From an uncultured Bacteroidales bacterium (lineage in GTDB: Bacteria > Bacteroidota > Bacteroidia > Bacteroidales > UBA932): a stretch of DNA of 50,181 nucleotides. The stretch covers positions 1-50,181 of the forward strand of contig CALVDO010000017.1 of assembly GCA_944326355.1 (NCBI GenBank), read 5' to 3'. A program made the position numbers and the translations under genes. Of the stretch, positions 8,051-15,320 are shown one piece after another. Below the pieces are notes generated by a model that worked only from the letters and a program-made list of their open reading frames with translations, searched no databases and was not told the origin of the DNA. Position 1 is the stretch's first letter. Every line of letters begins with the position of its first letter.

Positions 8051-9331
8051 CTACTGGTTGAGCATGATCTTGAGATCATAGATGTTCTTGAGCATCTCGA
8101 GCTCGTGGCGCGAACTCTCCACAATGGCGGCATTCTCGTTCATCATATCCCTCAGCAGGTCGTTGACCGTAATGACGCCGTTGCGGAACTTCGATTCGGA
8201 GGCCATGCGCACCGACCGACGCAGACGCACTATCTCGTCATCCGACGCCTTCAGGTCGCGCATCCGGTCGATTTCGCGGCTTATACGCGTCTGCTCCAGC
8301 TCCGAATTCCAGAGAAATGCGTCCCTCTGCAGCTCTATCGACCTCTGGGAAAGCTCTATCTTATGCAAGTCGTTGCGTCTCGTGTAGAATCCGGTTATGT
8401 CCCACTGCATGGTTATGCCGGCCATCCCGTTCCATGACATCTTGTTGTAGACCATGTCGTCAAACACATTGAGTCCGGGCTTTCCGTACCATCCCTGAGC
8501 GAAGAAAGAGAACTTCGGAATCACCGCCACGTCGAGCATCCTTCGCTGAGTGTCTATCTCCCTGATGCGGGCATCGAAGAGCATCAGTTCAGTGCGGAGG
8601 TTCTGACTCGGATCAAGCAGAAGAACCTGCGGCACCTCGAACTCCTCATCCGGCCCTATCCTTCGGCCTATCATTATGCCGAGCATCTCCCTGTAGGTGA
8701 GCAGAGCGCTCTCGATCTGGCTCCGCTGCTGCCGGAGCGTCAGCAGCTCGACCTGAACGTTGTCCACGTCGCTCTGCATGGCCGTTCCGTTCCTGACGGC
8801 CGCCTCCACCGTCCTGAGACTCGACGTCATGAGCGTGTCCATATACAGATTGGTCTGCAGATTGGACTCCATAAGGAGAATGCCGAAATACATCTGGTTG
8901 ATCTGCGTCTTGAGCGCATCCATATCCTTGTCCAGAGTGAGCTCCGAGACCTCCTGCTGAGCCTTCACCGCTTCACGCTGAGCCTTGGAATAGCCACCGT
9001 CCCAGATGGTCTGGACGATGTTGAGCTGCACCTTGTACTGGTCATGCGAGAGTCCGGCCATATCCACTCCCGCCAGAGCCAGAAGATTATTGAATGAGTC
9101 CGGAAAAGCCGTCACGTCGCTCTGAATCGTAGCCTGTGCCGCAAGCGAGATCTGCGGCAGATAGCCTCTTGCCGCATTCTCGAAAGAATATCCAGACATC
9201 CGCTCGGTGAGCTCATACTGCTTCACGAGAGGATAGTTCTCCCTCACCATACGGTAGCACTCTTCAAGAGTTATTGCGTGCGCCTGCACCGTGGCGGCCA
9301 GAACGAGGGCCGCAGCAGCAATTTTCCTCAT
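8051..9331 (-). CDS. TolC-family outer-membrane efflux protein
   Basis: A 426-residue protein with a signal peptide (MRKIAAAALVLAATVQAHA), then TLEECYRMVRENYPLVKQYEL, the usual start of the OEP repeat in Bacteroidota. Two long alpha-helical coiled-coil regions follow. It provides the outer-membrane duct for the ABC pump and its adaptor encoded downstream. The gene begins 6 nt after the TetR stop codon, which indicates co-transcription with the regulator. Confidence 0.9.
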   Translation of the reverse strand: MRKIAAAALVLAATVQAHAITLEECYRMVRENYPLVKQYELTERMSGYSFENAARGYLPQISLAAQATIQSDVTAFPDSFNNLLALAGVDMAGLSHDQYKVQLNIVQTIWDGGYSKAQREAVKAQQEVSELTLDKDMDALKTQINQMYFGILLMESNLQTNLYMDTLMTSSLRTVEAAVRNGTAMQSDVDNVQVELLTLRQQRSQIESALLTYREMLGIMIGRRIGPDEEFEVPQVLLLDPSQNLRTELMLFDARIREIDTQRRMLDVAVIPKFSFFAQGWYGKPGLNVFDDMVYNKMSWNGMAGITMQWDITGFYTRRNDLHKIELSQRSIELQRDAFLWNSELEQTRISREIDRMRDLKASDDEIVRLRRSVRMASESKFRNGVITVNDLLRDMMNENAAIVESSRHELEMLKNIYDLKIMLNQ

Positions 9332-9337
9332 ATCCTT

Positions 9338-10042
9338 TCAGTCATTTTCCTTTTCTTCCAATATATTCTGCCCGCCTTCGCTTCCGGCGGCAAGACCTCC
9401 GTCCCGACCTTCCGCGCTACGGCGCAAATCTCCGAACGAACGCCCTATCCACTCCGGGATGCGTCGCCTTCTCTGGTCAAGCAGCCTCGCAAAACCATCC
9501 TCATCCAGACCGAAAACCGCCTGTATGACCGGTTTGCCCACAAACGGGAAAAGAGTCAGCGAGATGATGTCTATCAGGGCGTTGTCCATGTCGGGGTCGT
9601 GGCCGCATCTGTCGGAGAGAAGCCTGCCGAACTGCGAGCCGGACATTTCCTGTCTCTTGCTTTCTATCCTGTCAGCCAAAGACTTCCCCTTGCGCATCTC
9701 GTCAAACATAAAGAGAACGAGATCCGGCTCTCCGGCATAAAGGTTCATGAGCCTGTCGACAAGGCGGGTCAGCCCGAGTAATGGATCGGCATCGTCCGCA
9801 AGACAGGCTTCCAGCTCCTTGTCAAACTCGGAGAGGGTCTCATTCATTATCATGTTGAAGAGATTTCTCTTTCCCTTGAAATAATAGTTGATGAGAGCGG
9901 GATTCACCCCGGCCGCCGAAGCTATGTCCCTCGTGGTGGTCGCAGCAAATCCCTTCTCTCGGAAGACGGTCCGTGCCGCCTCCCGTATCCGCGCCTCAGT
10001 GGTCAGCTTCACTTCAGCCGCAACATGTTCGTCCTTATCCAT
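9338..10042 (-). CDS. TetR-family transcriptional regulator of the export operon
   Basis: The helix-turn-helix is clear near the N-terminus (TEARIREAARTVFREKGF, then TTTRDIASAAGVNPALINYY). The C-terminal ligand-binding half has no obvious specificity, and the tail is charged and Gly-rich. The frame is open to 10114, but MDKDEHVAAEVK at 10042 gives the normal short extension before the HTH (234 residues) and leaves a leader of about 75 nt after the promoter. As first gene of the operon it probably represses itself and the pump through the TTTAAA-rich repeats at 10144-10191. E. coli has the TetR-type CecR next to ybhGFSR. Confidence 0.85.
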   Translation of the reverse strand: MDKDEHVAAEVKLTTEARIREAARTVFREKGFAATTTRDIASAAGVNPALINYYFKGKRNLFNMIMNETLSEFDKELEACLADDADPLLGLTRLVDRLMNLYAGEPDLVLFMFDEMRKGKSLADRIESKRQEMSGSQFGRLLSDRCGHDPDMDNALIDIISLTLFPFVGKPVIQAVFGLDEDGFARLLDQRRRRIPEWIGRSFGDLRRSAEGRDGGLAAGSEGGQNILEEKEND

Positions 10043-10123
10043 GCTTCTGATGATCTCGGGGCGACATCTCTTTCCGAGACGATGCATTCCGTCCCTGATG
10101 CGAGAGAGCCCCATTCCATTTTA

Positions 10124-10157
10124 CAAATATGGGACATCCCCCGATTTTAAACAATAT
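10124..10157 (-). promoter_or_regulatory. Promoter of the tetR-tolC-ABC export operon
   Basis: On the minus strand ATATTG (10152-10157) is followed by 20 nt and CATATTTG (10124-10131). This is close to TTTG-N20-TAnnTTTG; the first base of the -7 box is C and the -33 box is ATTG. The -33 region overlaps the repeated TTTAAAC motifs, as expected for a repressor-controlled promoter. Confidence 0.55.
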
Positions 10158-10191
10158 TTTAAACGATTATTTTAAACAAACGTTTAAAAAT
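10144..10191. promoter_or_regulatory. Probable TetR operator array
   Basis: ATTTTAAAC occurs three times in direct orientation (10144-10152, 10156-10164, 10169-10177) at 12-13 nt spacing. An inverted copy starts at 10182. TTTAAAC (10171-10177) and GTTTAAA (10182-10188) form a perfect 7-bp inverted repeat around 4 nt. The array lies over and just upstream of the operon promoter, where a TetR-type repressor would be expected to bind. Binding itself is inference. Confidence 0.6.
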
Positions 10192-10262
10192 GGTGTCCAC
10201 GGCATATCCCTCCATTCTTCCGGCCGTCCGGCTCATCTGCTCCTAACGGACGTCCCGGAGCT

Positions 10263-11534
10263 TCAGCTGCGTGCCTCTCCGCCGCTTCGTGACCTGAGCA
10301 GGGGAAACGGACGTCCGTACGTGAGCATACGCCATATCCACTCGAGCGGTCCGAAATTGAAGAAGCGCATCCAGCACATGCTGAAGATGACCTCGAAGAC
10401 ATAGATTCCCAACGCCACAATTTCAGTGCCGAGAAGGCCCGTTTCCGCTCCGAAACCAAGTCCTATTCCATAAAAAATGAAGATTCCGATGACAGACTGC
10501 GCAATATAGTTGCTGAGAGCCATGCGGCCTGGTGCGGCAAGCCATTTCCACAGAGGAAGTTCCCTGAAACGGAGATACGCCAGACACAGCAGAGTCACAT
10601 ATCCGAATCCGGTCGGATAGACGCTCAGGAGATAGAACAGAGAGTGCGCTGCCACTCCGAACGGATGGTGATTCATCGAGCTCCATGCGTAGAGCGCGGA
10701 AAGCGGAAGTCCGACTGAGATACAGATGAGAGCAGCCTTCTTCAGCATCGGCCTGCGGCCCTCCAGTCCGGTGTACAGCCGCCCGCGGCCAATCCGGAAA
10801 CCGATGAGGAAGAGGCCGAAGACCTTGAAATACCTGTTGCCGTCGATGAACTCCTGAATGCGGACCATCGCCCCCTGAACAAGAAACTGGAAGACCTCCC
10901 GATAGCTGTCTGCATCGCGAAGCCATACTCCGAAATTCTCCCGGGTTATCCCATATCGGTCGCAGAAATGCCATTGAGCCCTCACGGCCGGAGCGGAGAG
11001 TGACACACCGGCAGCCTCTGTCACGGCATCCACGGCCACCGGCAGCGCGAGAAAAAAGGCCGCCGCAATGAGCAGCCCCCTGTCGGAGACCTTGCGGAAC
11101 AGAGGAAGCAGCATCCCGAGCAGGGCATAGAGCATCAGGATGTCGCCGCTCCAGATGAACATCAGATGCAGAAAGCCTATCAGGGCCAGCAGAGCCATCC
11201 TCCTGTAGAATATCCTCATCCCGCTCTGGCCTCTGCGGGCGGCGTTGCCGATGATGATGGAAAAGCCCACGCCGAACAGCAGGGAGAACATCGTGTAGAA
11301 CTTGCCGTCTACGAAGATGCTCAGCAGCCACCTCAGCACGCGGTCGGCCCCGGCCGTCGGCATAGAGGCAGCCGTCTCCGGGCTCTGGAAGACATAGAGC
11401 GAAAATTCAGGATAATTGGCCAGGCAGATGCCCAGTATGGCGACACCTCTGAGCATGTCAAGGATGACGTGACGCTCGGAAGCCTTCACGGGAGCCGCCT
11501 TCTGCTCTGCACGAGTATCTGTTCTGTTCTGCAT
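10263..11534 (-). CDS. DUF418/YeiB-family membrane protein
   Basis: A 423-residue polytopic inner-membrane protein. The N-terminal motif RHVILDMLRGVAILGICLAN and VDGKFYTMFSLLFGVGF are typical of the YeiB/DUF418 family. The DUF418 part follows at about residues 260-400 and contains PLWKWLAAPGRMALSNYIAQ. The biochemical role of the family is not established; an acyltransferase-like or transport function has been suggested for related folds. It begins 7 nt after the stop of the Smr gene and is probably co-transcribed with it. Confidence 0.85.
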   Translation of the reverse strand: MQNRTDTRAEQKAAPVKASERHVILDMLRGVAILGICLANYPEFSLYVFQSPETAASMPTAGADRVLRWLLSIFVDGKFYTMFSLLFGVGFSIIIGNAARRGQSGMRIFYRRMALLALIGFLHLMFIWSGDILMLYALLGMLLPLFRKVSDRGLLIAAAFFLALPVAVDAVTEAAGVSLSAPAVRAQWHFCDRYGITRENFGVWLRDADSYREVFQFLVQGAMVRIQEFIDGNRYFKVFGLFLIGFRIGRGRLYTGLEGRRPMLKKAALICISVGLPLSALYAWSSMNHHPFGVAAHSLFYLLSVYPTGFGYVTLLCLAYLRFRELPLWKWLAAPGRMALSNYIAQSVIGIFIFYGIGLGFGAETGLLGTEIVALGIYVFEVIFSMCWMRFFNFGPLEWIWRMLTYGRPFPLLRSRSGGEARS

Positions 11535-11541
11535 TTGAAAT

Positions 11542-12417
11542 TCATCTGATTGTTACTATCGTCACTCCCGGGAGGCCGTAAGTGTAGGTACATCTGAGGG
11601 CAAACACTTCGTCAAGCTCTCTGCGGATCATGTCCCTGAGCACCCCGTCACCCACTCCGTGAATGAAGGTTATGCGCATCCCGCGATGTCTGAGGCTGTC
11701 TTTGAGGACGCGGCGGAAAACGCTCATCTGGAACTCGAGCTCATGTCCTCGGGCAACCGAGCCTCCACCAGGAATCGCATCCAGATGCAGATCCACTGTC
11801 AGAGTCCCCGTATAGCCCTTTCCGGAGCGGCGTCCGTTCCGCTCTCCTCCTACTGGGCCGCCACGCCTGCCTGCCACATAGCCGCTTCCCGAACCACCAT
11901 TCTCATCTGCACGATAACCGCTGCCCGAAGCGCCGACTATGCCGAATCCAATGCCGCCTACCGAGCCCGAACGAGCTCCTCCCGGTTTAGAGACGGACTT
12001 TTCCGAAAGTGCCGAGCGGACTCCCGCAGCGCTCCGAAGCAGCTGCTCCTGAGCGTCATCCGTCACAGCCAGCTCCTCCGGCAGGACCTCCAGCACCAGC
12101 CCGTCCTCAACCTCCACGCTGACTTTCCGACCAATCGCCGTCACCTTCCCCCGCAGCTCATAGTCAGTCAGCAGCACGGTCTGCCCAACGCGCAATCCCT
12201 TTCCGCCATCCAGAGCGGCCTCTCCGCCACGACCGGCCTGTGATGCCACCCCAGCTGGCGCAGCCTGTGAGTGCGCCCCGCCACGACCGGCCTGAGCAGA
12301 TGTCCCTGCGCCGCCCATGACGGATGTGGAGACGGAAAGCCTCTCCGCCTCCTTTTCGGCCGCAGAAACCGCCTTTCCGAGCTCCTTCAGATCAGTCAAT
12401 TTTCTCTCTTTGCGCAT
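11542..12417 (-). CDS. Smr-domain protein with DUF2027-like N-terminal module
   Basis: A 291-residue protein. About residues 70-120 (GLRVGQTVLLTDYELRGKVT...) resemble the small beta-barrel of Bacteroidota DUF2027 proteins. The last 85 residues form a Smr domain: VDLHLDAIP near residue 210, then FIHGVGDGVLRDMIRREL and YGLPGVTIV. Smr domains are nucleic-acid nucleases or nicking modules, known from MutS2 and SMR proteins. The two modules are joined by a long Gly/Ser-rich linker (about residues 140-200), and a second Gly/Ala-rich stretch (SQAGRGG-type) lies near residues 35-65. Both are probably disordered. The cellular role is not known. Confidence 0.75.
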   Translation of the reverse strand: MRKERKLTDLKELGKAVSAAEKEAERLSVSTSVMGGAGTSAQAGRGGAHSQAAPAGVASQAGRGGEAALDGGKGLRVGQTVLLTDYELRGKVTAIGRKVSVEVEDGLVLEVLPEELAVTDDAQEQLLRSAAGVRSALSEKSVSKPGGARSGSVGGIGFGIVGASGSGYRADENGGSGSGYVAGRRGGPVGGERNGRRSGKGYTGTLTVDLHLDAIPGGGSVARGHELEFQMSVFRRVLKDSLRHRGMRITFIHGVGDGVLRDMIRRELDEVFALRCTYTYGLPGVTIVTIR

Positions 12418-12425
12418 ACGGGGCG

Positions 12426-12433
12426 CAAATTTA
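12426..12433 (-). promoter_or_regulatory. -7 box upstream of the Smr gene
   Basis: Minus-strand TAAATTTG is a perfect TAnnTTTG match 8 nt from the ATG (12417). No TTTG occurs at the expected distance upstream. If used, the mRNA would be nearly leaderless. Confidence 0.35.
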
Positions 12434-12477
12434 TCAATAAATCCGTTATGCGGCCGCTCAAGTTCCGCGGAATTGCT

Positions 12478-12485
12478 TAAATTTG
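12478..12485 (+). promoter_or_regulatory. -7 box upstream of the TSUP permease gene
   Basis: TAAATTTG matches TAnnTTTG about 40 nt before the ATG at 12526. There is no clear TTTG at -33. The intergenic region 12418-12525 therefore holds two divergent -7 boxes. Confidence 0.4.
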
Positions 12486-12525
12486 AAGAATCCTTGTCGC
12501 CAGTCCACAGGCGGCTGCATTACAG

Positions 12526-13242
12526 ATGTCTGACGCATTGATTCTGATTATAGCCGGATTCGTGTCCGGCCTGCTTTCCGGAACAGTTGGGTTCGGAGGA
12601 GGCATGATACTCCTTCCGGCAATGACCTCATGCTTCGGCATCGAGGCCGCAGTGCCCATGTCCACAGTCTCGCAGCTCCTCAGCAACATATTCAGGACGA
12701 CGGCCGGATTCAGACAGGTCAGATGGAAGAAGGCGGGGATGTTTCTGATTCTCGCCCTCCCGCTCACGATAGCAGGGGCATACGGATTCGTCATAGTTCC
12801 GAAAGAAATAATGACACGGCTTCTCAGCGTGCTGCTCATATTGTTCGCCCTTCTCGAGATGAGCGAGAAGTTCAGGCTTCCGAAATCAAGATGGACAATG
12901 CTGGCCGGAGGAGGCGTCGCCGGAGCCATAAACGGTCTCCTATCCCTGTCAGGCCCGGTCAGCAGCGCGGTATTCCTCACTCTGGGACTGTCCCCTATCG
13001 CCTACATAGCGACAGAAGCCGCGGCCGCGACGGTCATGCACATAGTGCAGCTCGCGGCCTATGGAGAGTTCGGTCTGATGTCGTGGCGCATCGTGGCGGA
13101 AGGCGTCTGGGCTGGCGCGGCCATGATGCTCGGCAACTGGATAGCGATGAAGCGAATCAAGACCATCAAGCGGAAAATCTACCGCCGCACAGTTGCCGTT
13201 GTAATGATCGCCTGCTCGATATGGCTCTTCTTCTCTGTTTGA
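12526..13242 (+). CDS. TauE/SafE (TSUP) family membrane permease
   Basis: A 238-residue inner-membrane protein with about eight hydrophobic segments in two repeats. The first repeat contains AGFVSGLLSGTVGFGGGMIL and PMSTVSQLLSNIF; the second contains GGGVAGAINGLLSLSGPVSS and TEAAAATVMHIVQLAAYG. These paired Gly-rich motifs define the TSUP (formerly DUF81) family, whose members move sulfite, sulfonates or other small organic anions. The substrate cannot be read from the sequence. The gene is divergent from the Smr gene. Confidence 0.87.
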   Translation: MSDALILIIAGFVSGLLSGTVGFGGGMILLPAMTSCFGIEAAVPMSTVSQLLSNIFRTTAGFRQVRWKKAGMFLILALPLTIAGAYGFVIVPKEIMTRLLSVLLILFALLEMSEKFRLPKSRWTMLAGGGVAGAINGLLSLSGPVSSAVFLTLGLSPIAYIATEAAAATVMHIVQLAAYGEFGLMSWRIVAEGVWAGAAMMLGNWIAMKRIKTIKRKIYRRTVAVVMIACSIWLFFSV

Positions 13243-13261
13243 CAATCCGTTTCAGCATGAA

Positions 13262-13284
13262 GCCCCGCATGAATGACACGGGGC
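13262..13284. terminator. Possible bidirectional terminator hairpin
   Basis: GCCCCG (13262-13267) and CGGGGC (13279-13284) can pair around an 11-nt loop. The hairpin sits in the 61-nt gap between the convergent TSUP permease gene and the outer-membrane protein gene. No clear T-run follows on either strand, so termination is inferred from position only. Confidence 0.35.
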
Positions 13285-13303
13285 AAATGTCCGAAACGTT
13301 TGC

Positions 13304-14182
13304 TCATTTGTCGTCCAGCAGCCTGAACGTCAGCTGCAGCGAGAAAAACAGGGATGCGTGAACCTTGACCCCGGTGTCAAAACGGCCGAACACAGGCAGG
13401 AAAAAAGTGGCATTGTAGGCCTCTATCATATCGCTCGACACTCCCCTGGTGCGTCCCACATATATCGGAACGCCTATCTCGCCGCTGAAGCCTACCAGCC
13501 GCCGGGGTATCGGACGGCCGAAGCGCAGCCCCAGATACGCTCCGCACCACGGCCTGTACAAAACACTCGAAATGGTCCCGTCTGGATCGAGAGCGAATCT
13601 TCCGGTCTCATTTATGACCTCTATACTGCTGATGTCCTGTCCGGAAATGCCGAAGTCGGCGAAGATATCCGTATCATAAGCCTCCTGATAGCGGAAAAGA
13701 GTCCTGTTCTGAAAAAATATGCCTCCCGTAAGCCAGAACATTCCGGCACCCGACTTTATCGGATCCCAATCCACAAGAAGACGGAGCATGTGCGAATCAA
13801 GCCTGACCGACAAGTCTTCAGGAGCCATTTCAAACGACCTGTTTCCCGGCAGATTCACGACGCTCATATCGTATTCGCTTTTAGGATAGATTCCCACAAA
13901 GCTGTAGTCCGCACGCAACATTACCGACCTGTGTATCGGAGTGGTGACCGACAGGTCTATGCCCATACCCGAAATGCCGACGCCTACCGCCCAGTTGCCA
14001 AACGGACTTCTGACCGGGAACGGCTCGGCGGGACGCTTTCTCGCGTCGGCAGTAAATGCAGTCAGGGCCAGCGACAGGAGCACAGTCATCGCAACCGCCG
14101 CCCGGCCCAGGAATAACGAGCAGACATTTCCCCGACTCAATCGGGAATTTTCCCCGTGGAAGAAGGAACGGGCATTTTTCAT
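13304..14182 (-). CDS. Exported protein, probable outer-membrane beta-barrel
   Basis: A 292-residue protein with a signal segment (VAMTVLLSLALTAFTADA) after an unusually long N-terminal region; an internal ATG at 14089 (MTVLLSLALTAF) is an alternative start. The mature part is rich in alternating, aromatic beta-strand sequence (GNWAVGVGISGMGIDLSV, MFWLTGGIFFQNRTL, GAYLGLRFGRPI), as in small Bacteroidota outer-membrane barrels. No specific family is recognised. It lies 33 nt downstream of a lipoprotein gene in the same direction, so the two may work together at the outer membrane. Confidence 0.65.
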   Translation of the reverse strand: MKNARSFFHGENSRLSRGNVCSLFLGRAAVAMTVLLSLALTAFTADARKRPAEPFPVRSPFGNWAVGVGISGMGIDLSVTTPIHRSVMLRADYSFVGIYPKSEYDMSVVNLPGNRSFEMAPEDLSVRLDSHMLRLLVDWDPIKSGAGMFWLTGGIFFQNRTLFRYQEAYDTDIFADFGISGQDISSIEVINETGRFALDPDGTISSVLYRPWCGAYLGLRFGRPIPRRLVGFSGEIGVPIYVGRTRGVSSDMIEAYNATFFLPVFGRFDTGVKVHASLFFSLQLTFRLLDDK

Positions 14183-14215
14183 AAGCAGGTCCTTTATGTC
14201 TTTATAATCTTACCC

Positions 14216-14791
14216 TTATAAAAGAAATATGTTGAAATACCCTTTGTCGGCATGACACTCGCATTCCGTCATGGCTTCTCCGCTCCCGTCCGGAAGCATG
14301 AGAGTAAAATCGCATGAGAATGTACCCGTGATGTAGCGGTCGCTCAGAAGCGAAACCTTCATGGAGGCATTCTCCGCCCTGGCCCGACGCAGTTCTCCGC
14401 CGTCTTCCGAGACATATTCCAGCACGATGTCCACCTCCGTCCCGGGCTGTGACATGTCATAGACTCTGCCGGCCTCCAGGTCTGACTCCGAAGCGAGAGT
14501 TATGGTCATGGAGATGAAGTCCGAAGCCGATGCTTCTTCTTCCGCCACGGAAAGCAGCGGAACGTCGCAGCTAAGGCTCTTGCCGTCAAACTCGACCGAA
14601 GTCGCTCCAGTGGAATAGAGAAGCAGCCCTTCAGGAAATGAGGAGAGCCCGAAAAGAGTGAAATCGACGTCGTTCCCTTCTTCAAGAGACCTTTCCTGCT
14701 CGCACTGAGAAAACATGGAACAGAAAACGAGACACGACATGAGAACGCCTGCGAGATGTTTCAGACCTGAAGAAATTTTGTGCGATTTCAT
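14216..14791 (-). CDS. Putative lipoprotein of unknown function
   Basis: With a start at 14791 (MKSHKISSGLKHLAG) the protein has 191 residues and a lipoprotein-like signal ending VFCSMFSQC. An upstream ATG at 14815 exists, but a perfect -7 box at 14820-14827 would place the transcription start about there, so I choose the internal start. The mature part is acidic and beta-rich, with no recognised domain. It is probably co-transcribed with the downstream barrel protein gene. Confidence 0.6.
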   Translation of the reverse strand: MKSHKISSGLKHLAGVLMSCLVFCSMFSQCEQERSLEEGNDVDFTLFGLSSFPEGLLLYSTGATSVEFDGKSLSCDVPLLSVAEEEASASDFISMTITLASESDLEAGRVYDMSQPGTEVDIVLEYVSEDGGELRRARAENASMKVSLLSDRYITGTFSCDFTLMLPDGSGEAMTECECHADKGYFNIFLL

Positions 14792-14819
14792 TTTTCCGAT
14801 TAATTTCAGATTCACTCTC

Positions 14820-14827
14820 CAAAGATA
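14820..14827 (-). promoter_or_regulatory. -7 box of the lipoprotein/barrel pair
   Basis: Minus-strand TATCTTTG is a perfect TAnnTTTG match. An ATTG lies 22 nt further upstream, slightly beyond the usual spacing. Its position argues for translation from 14791 and against 14815. Confidence 0.45.
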
Positions 14828-14917
14828 ATCTTTTTCCCGCCACTCGGAACAATGTCCTTAAATTTTTACAGGCGGGACAGCTCTGCATCAAACCTGCGGC
14901 ATTTCCAGTACCTGGTC

Positions 14918-15220
14918 TCAATCAACAGAGACATTCTTTTCAATAAGGTCAATGCTTAAAGACCGGGTATTCTCCAATGACGGCAAGTCATGTCCGTAAC
15001 GGGAAAACAATCTTTTGACAGAAGCCAGCTGAGTTCTTAGGATACTCAGCGTATTGACTCTGTCGACCTGACGAACATTATTGGCTGCCTTAAGTGTTGA
15101 AAACAATACCTTGCCGACGGTACTTTTTCCCGAATCGTTTTCTCCGGTTATCACAGTCAGTCCGCCAAGTTCAATATCAGCATCTGCAACTTTAAGTATA
15201 TTATGCAATTTCAGTTTCAT
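14918..15220 (-). pseudogene. N-terminal fragment of an AAA ATPase (3'-truncated)
   Basis: The 100-residue frame begins MKLKLHNILKVADADIELGG, followed by Walker A in VITGENDSGKSTVGK. This is the start of AAA/SMC-like ATPases normally about 400-500 residues long. The frame stops after about 100 residues, and no signature or Walker B follows in the 100 nt before the next gene. It cannot hydrolyse ATP as it stands, so it is best read as a decayed gene. Base composition is more AT-rich than in its neighbours, which hints at acquired DNA. Confidence 0.6.
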
Positions 15221-15290
15221 CTCACGCTACAGGGAATAAGTCTTAATCATTCAGCGCTTCATAAAGGTACATATTTTCCGAAATAAAATG

Positions 15291-15298
15291 TATTTTTG
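15291..15298 (+). promoter_or_regulatory. -7 box of the CobW-type gene
   Basis: TATTTTTG is a perfect TAnnTTTG match 22 nt before the ATG at 15321. No TTTG is seen at -33. Confidence 0.4.
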
Positions 15299-15320
15299 CA
15301 GGCCATTTAAGTGAGACGCA

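Noticed and set aside
10144..10191. Short CRISPR-like array of ATTTTAAAC units
   Set aside because: The units are only 9 nt, spaced by 3-4 nt, and lie at a promoter. Repeat length and spacing do not fit CRISPR, and no cas gene is present in the window.
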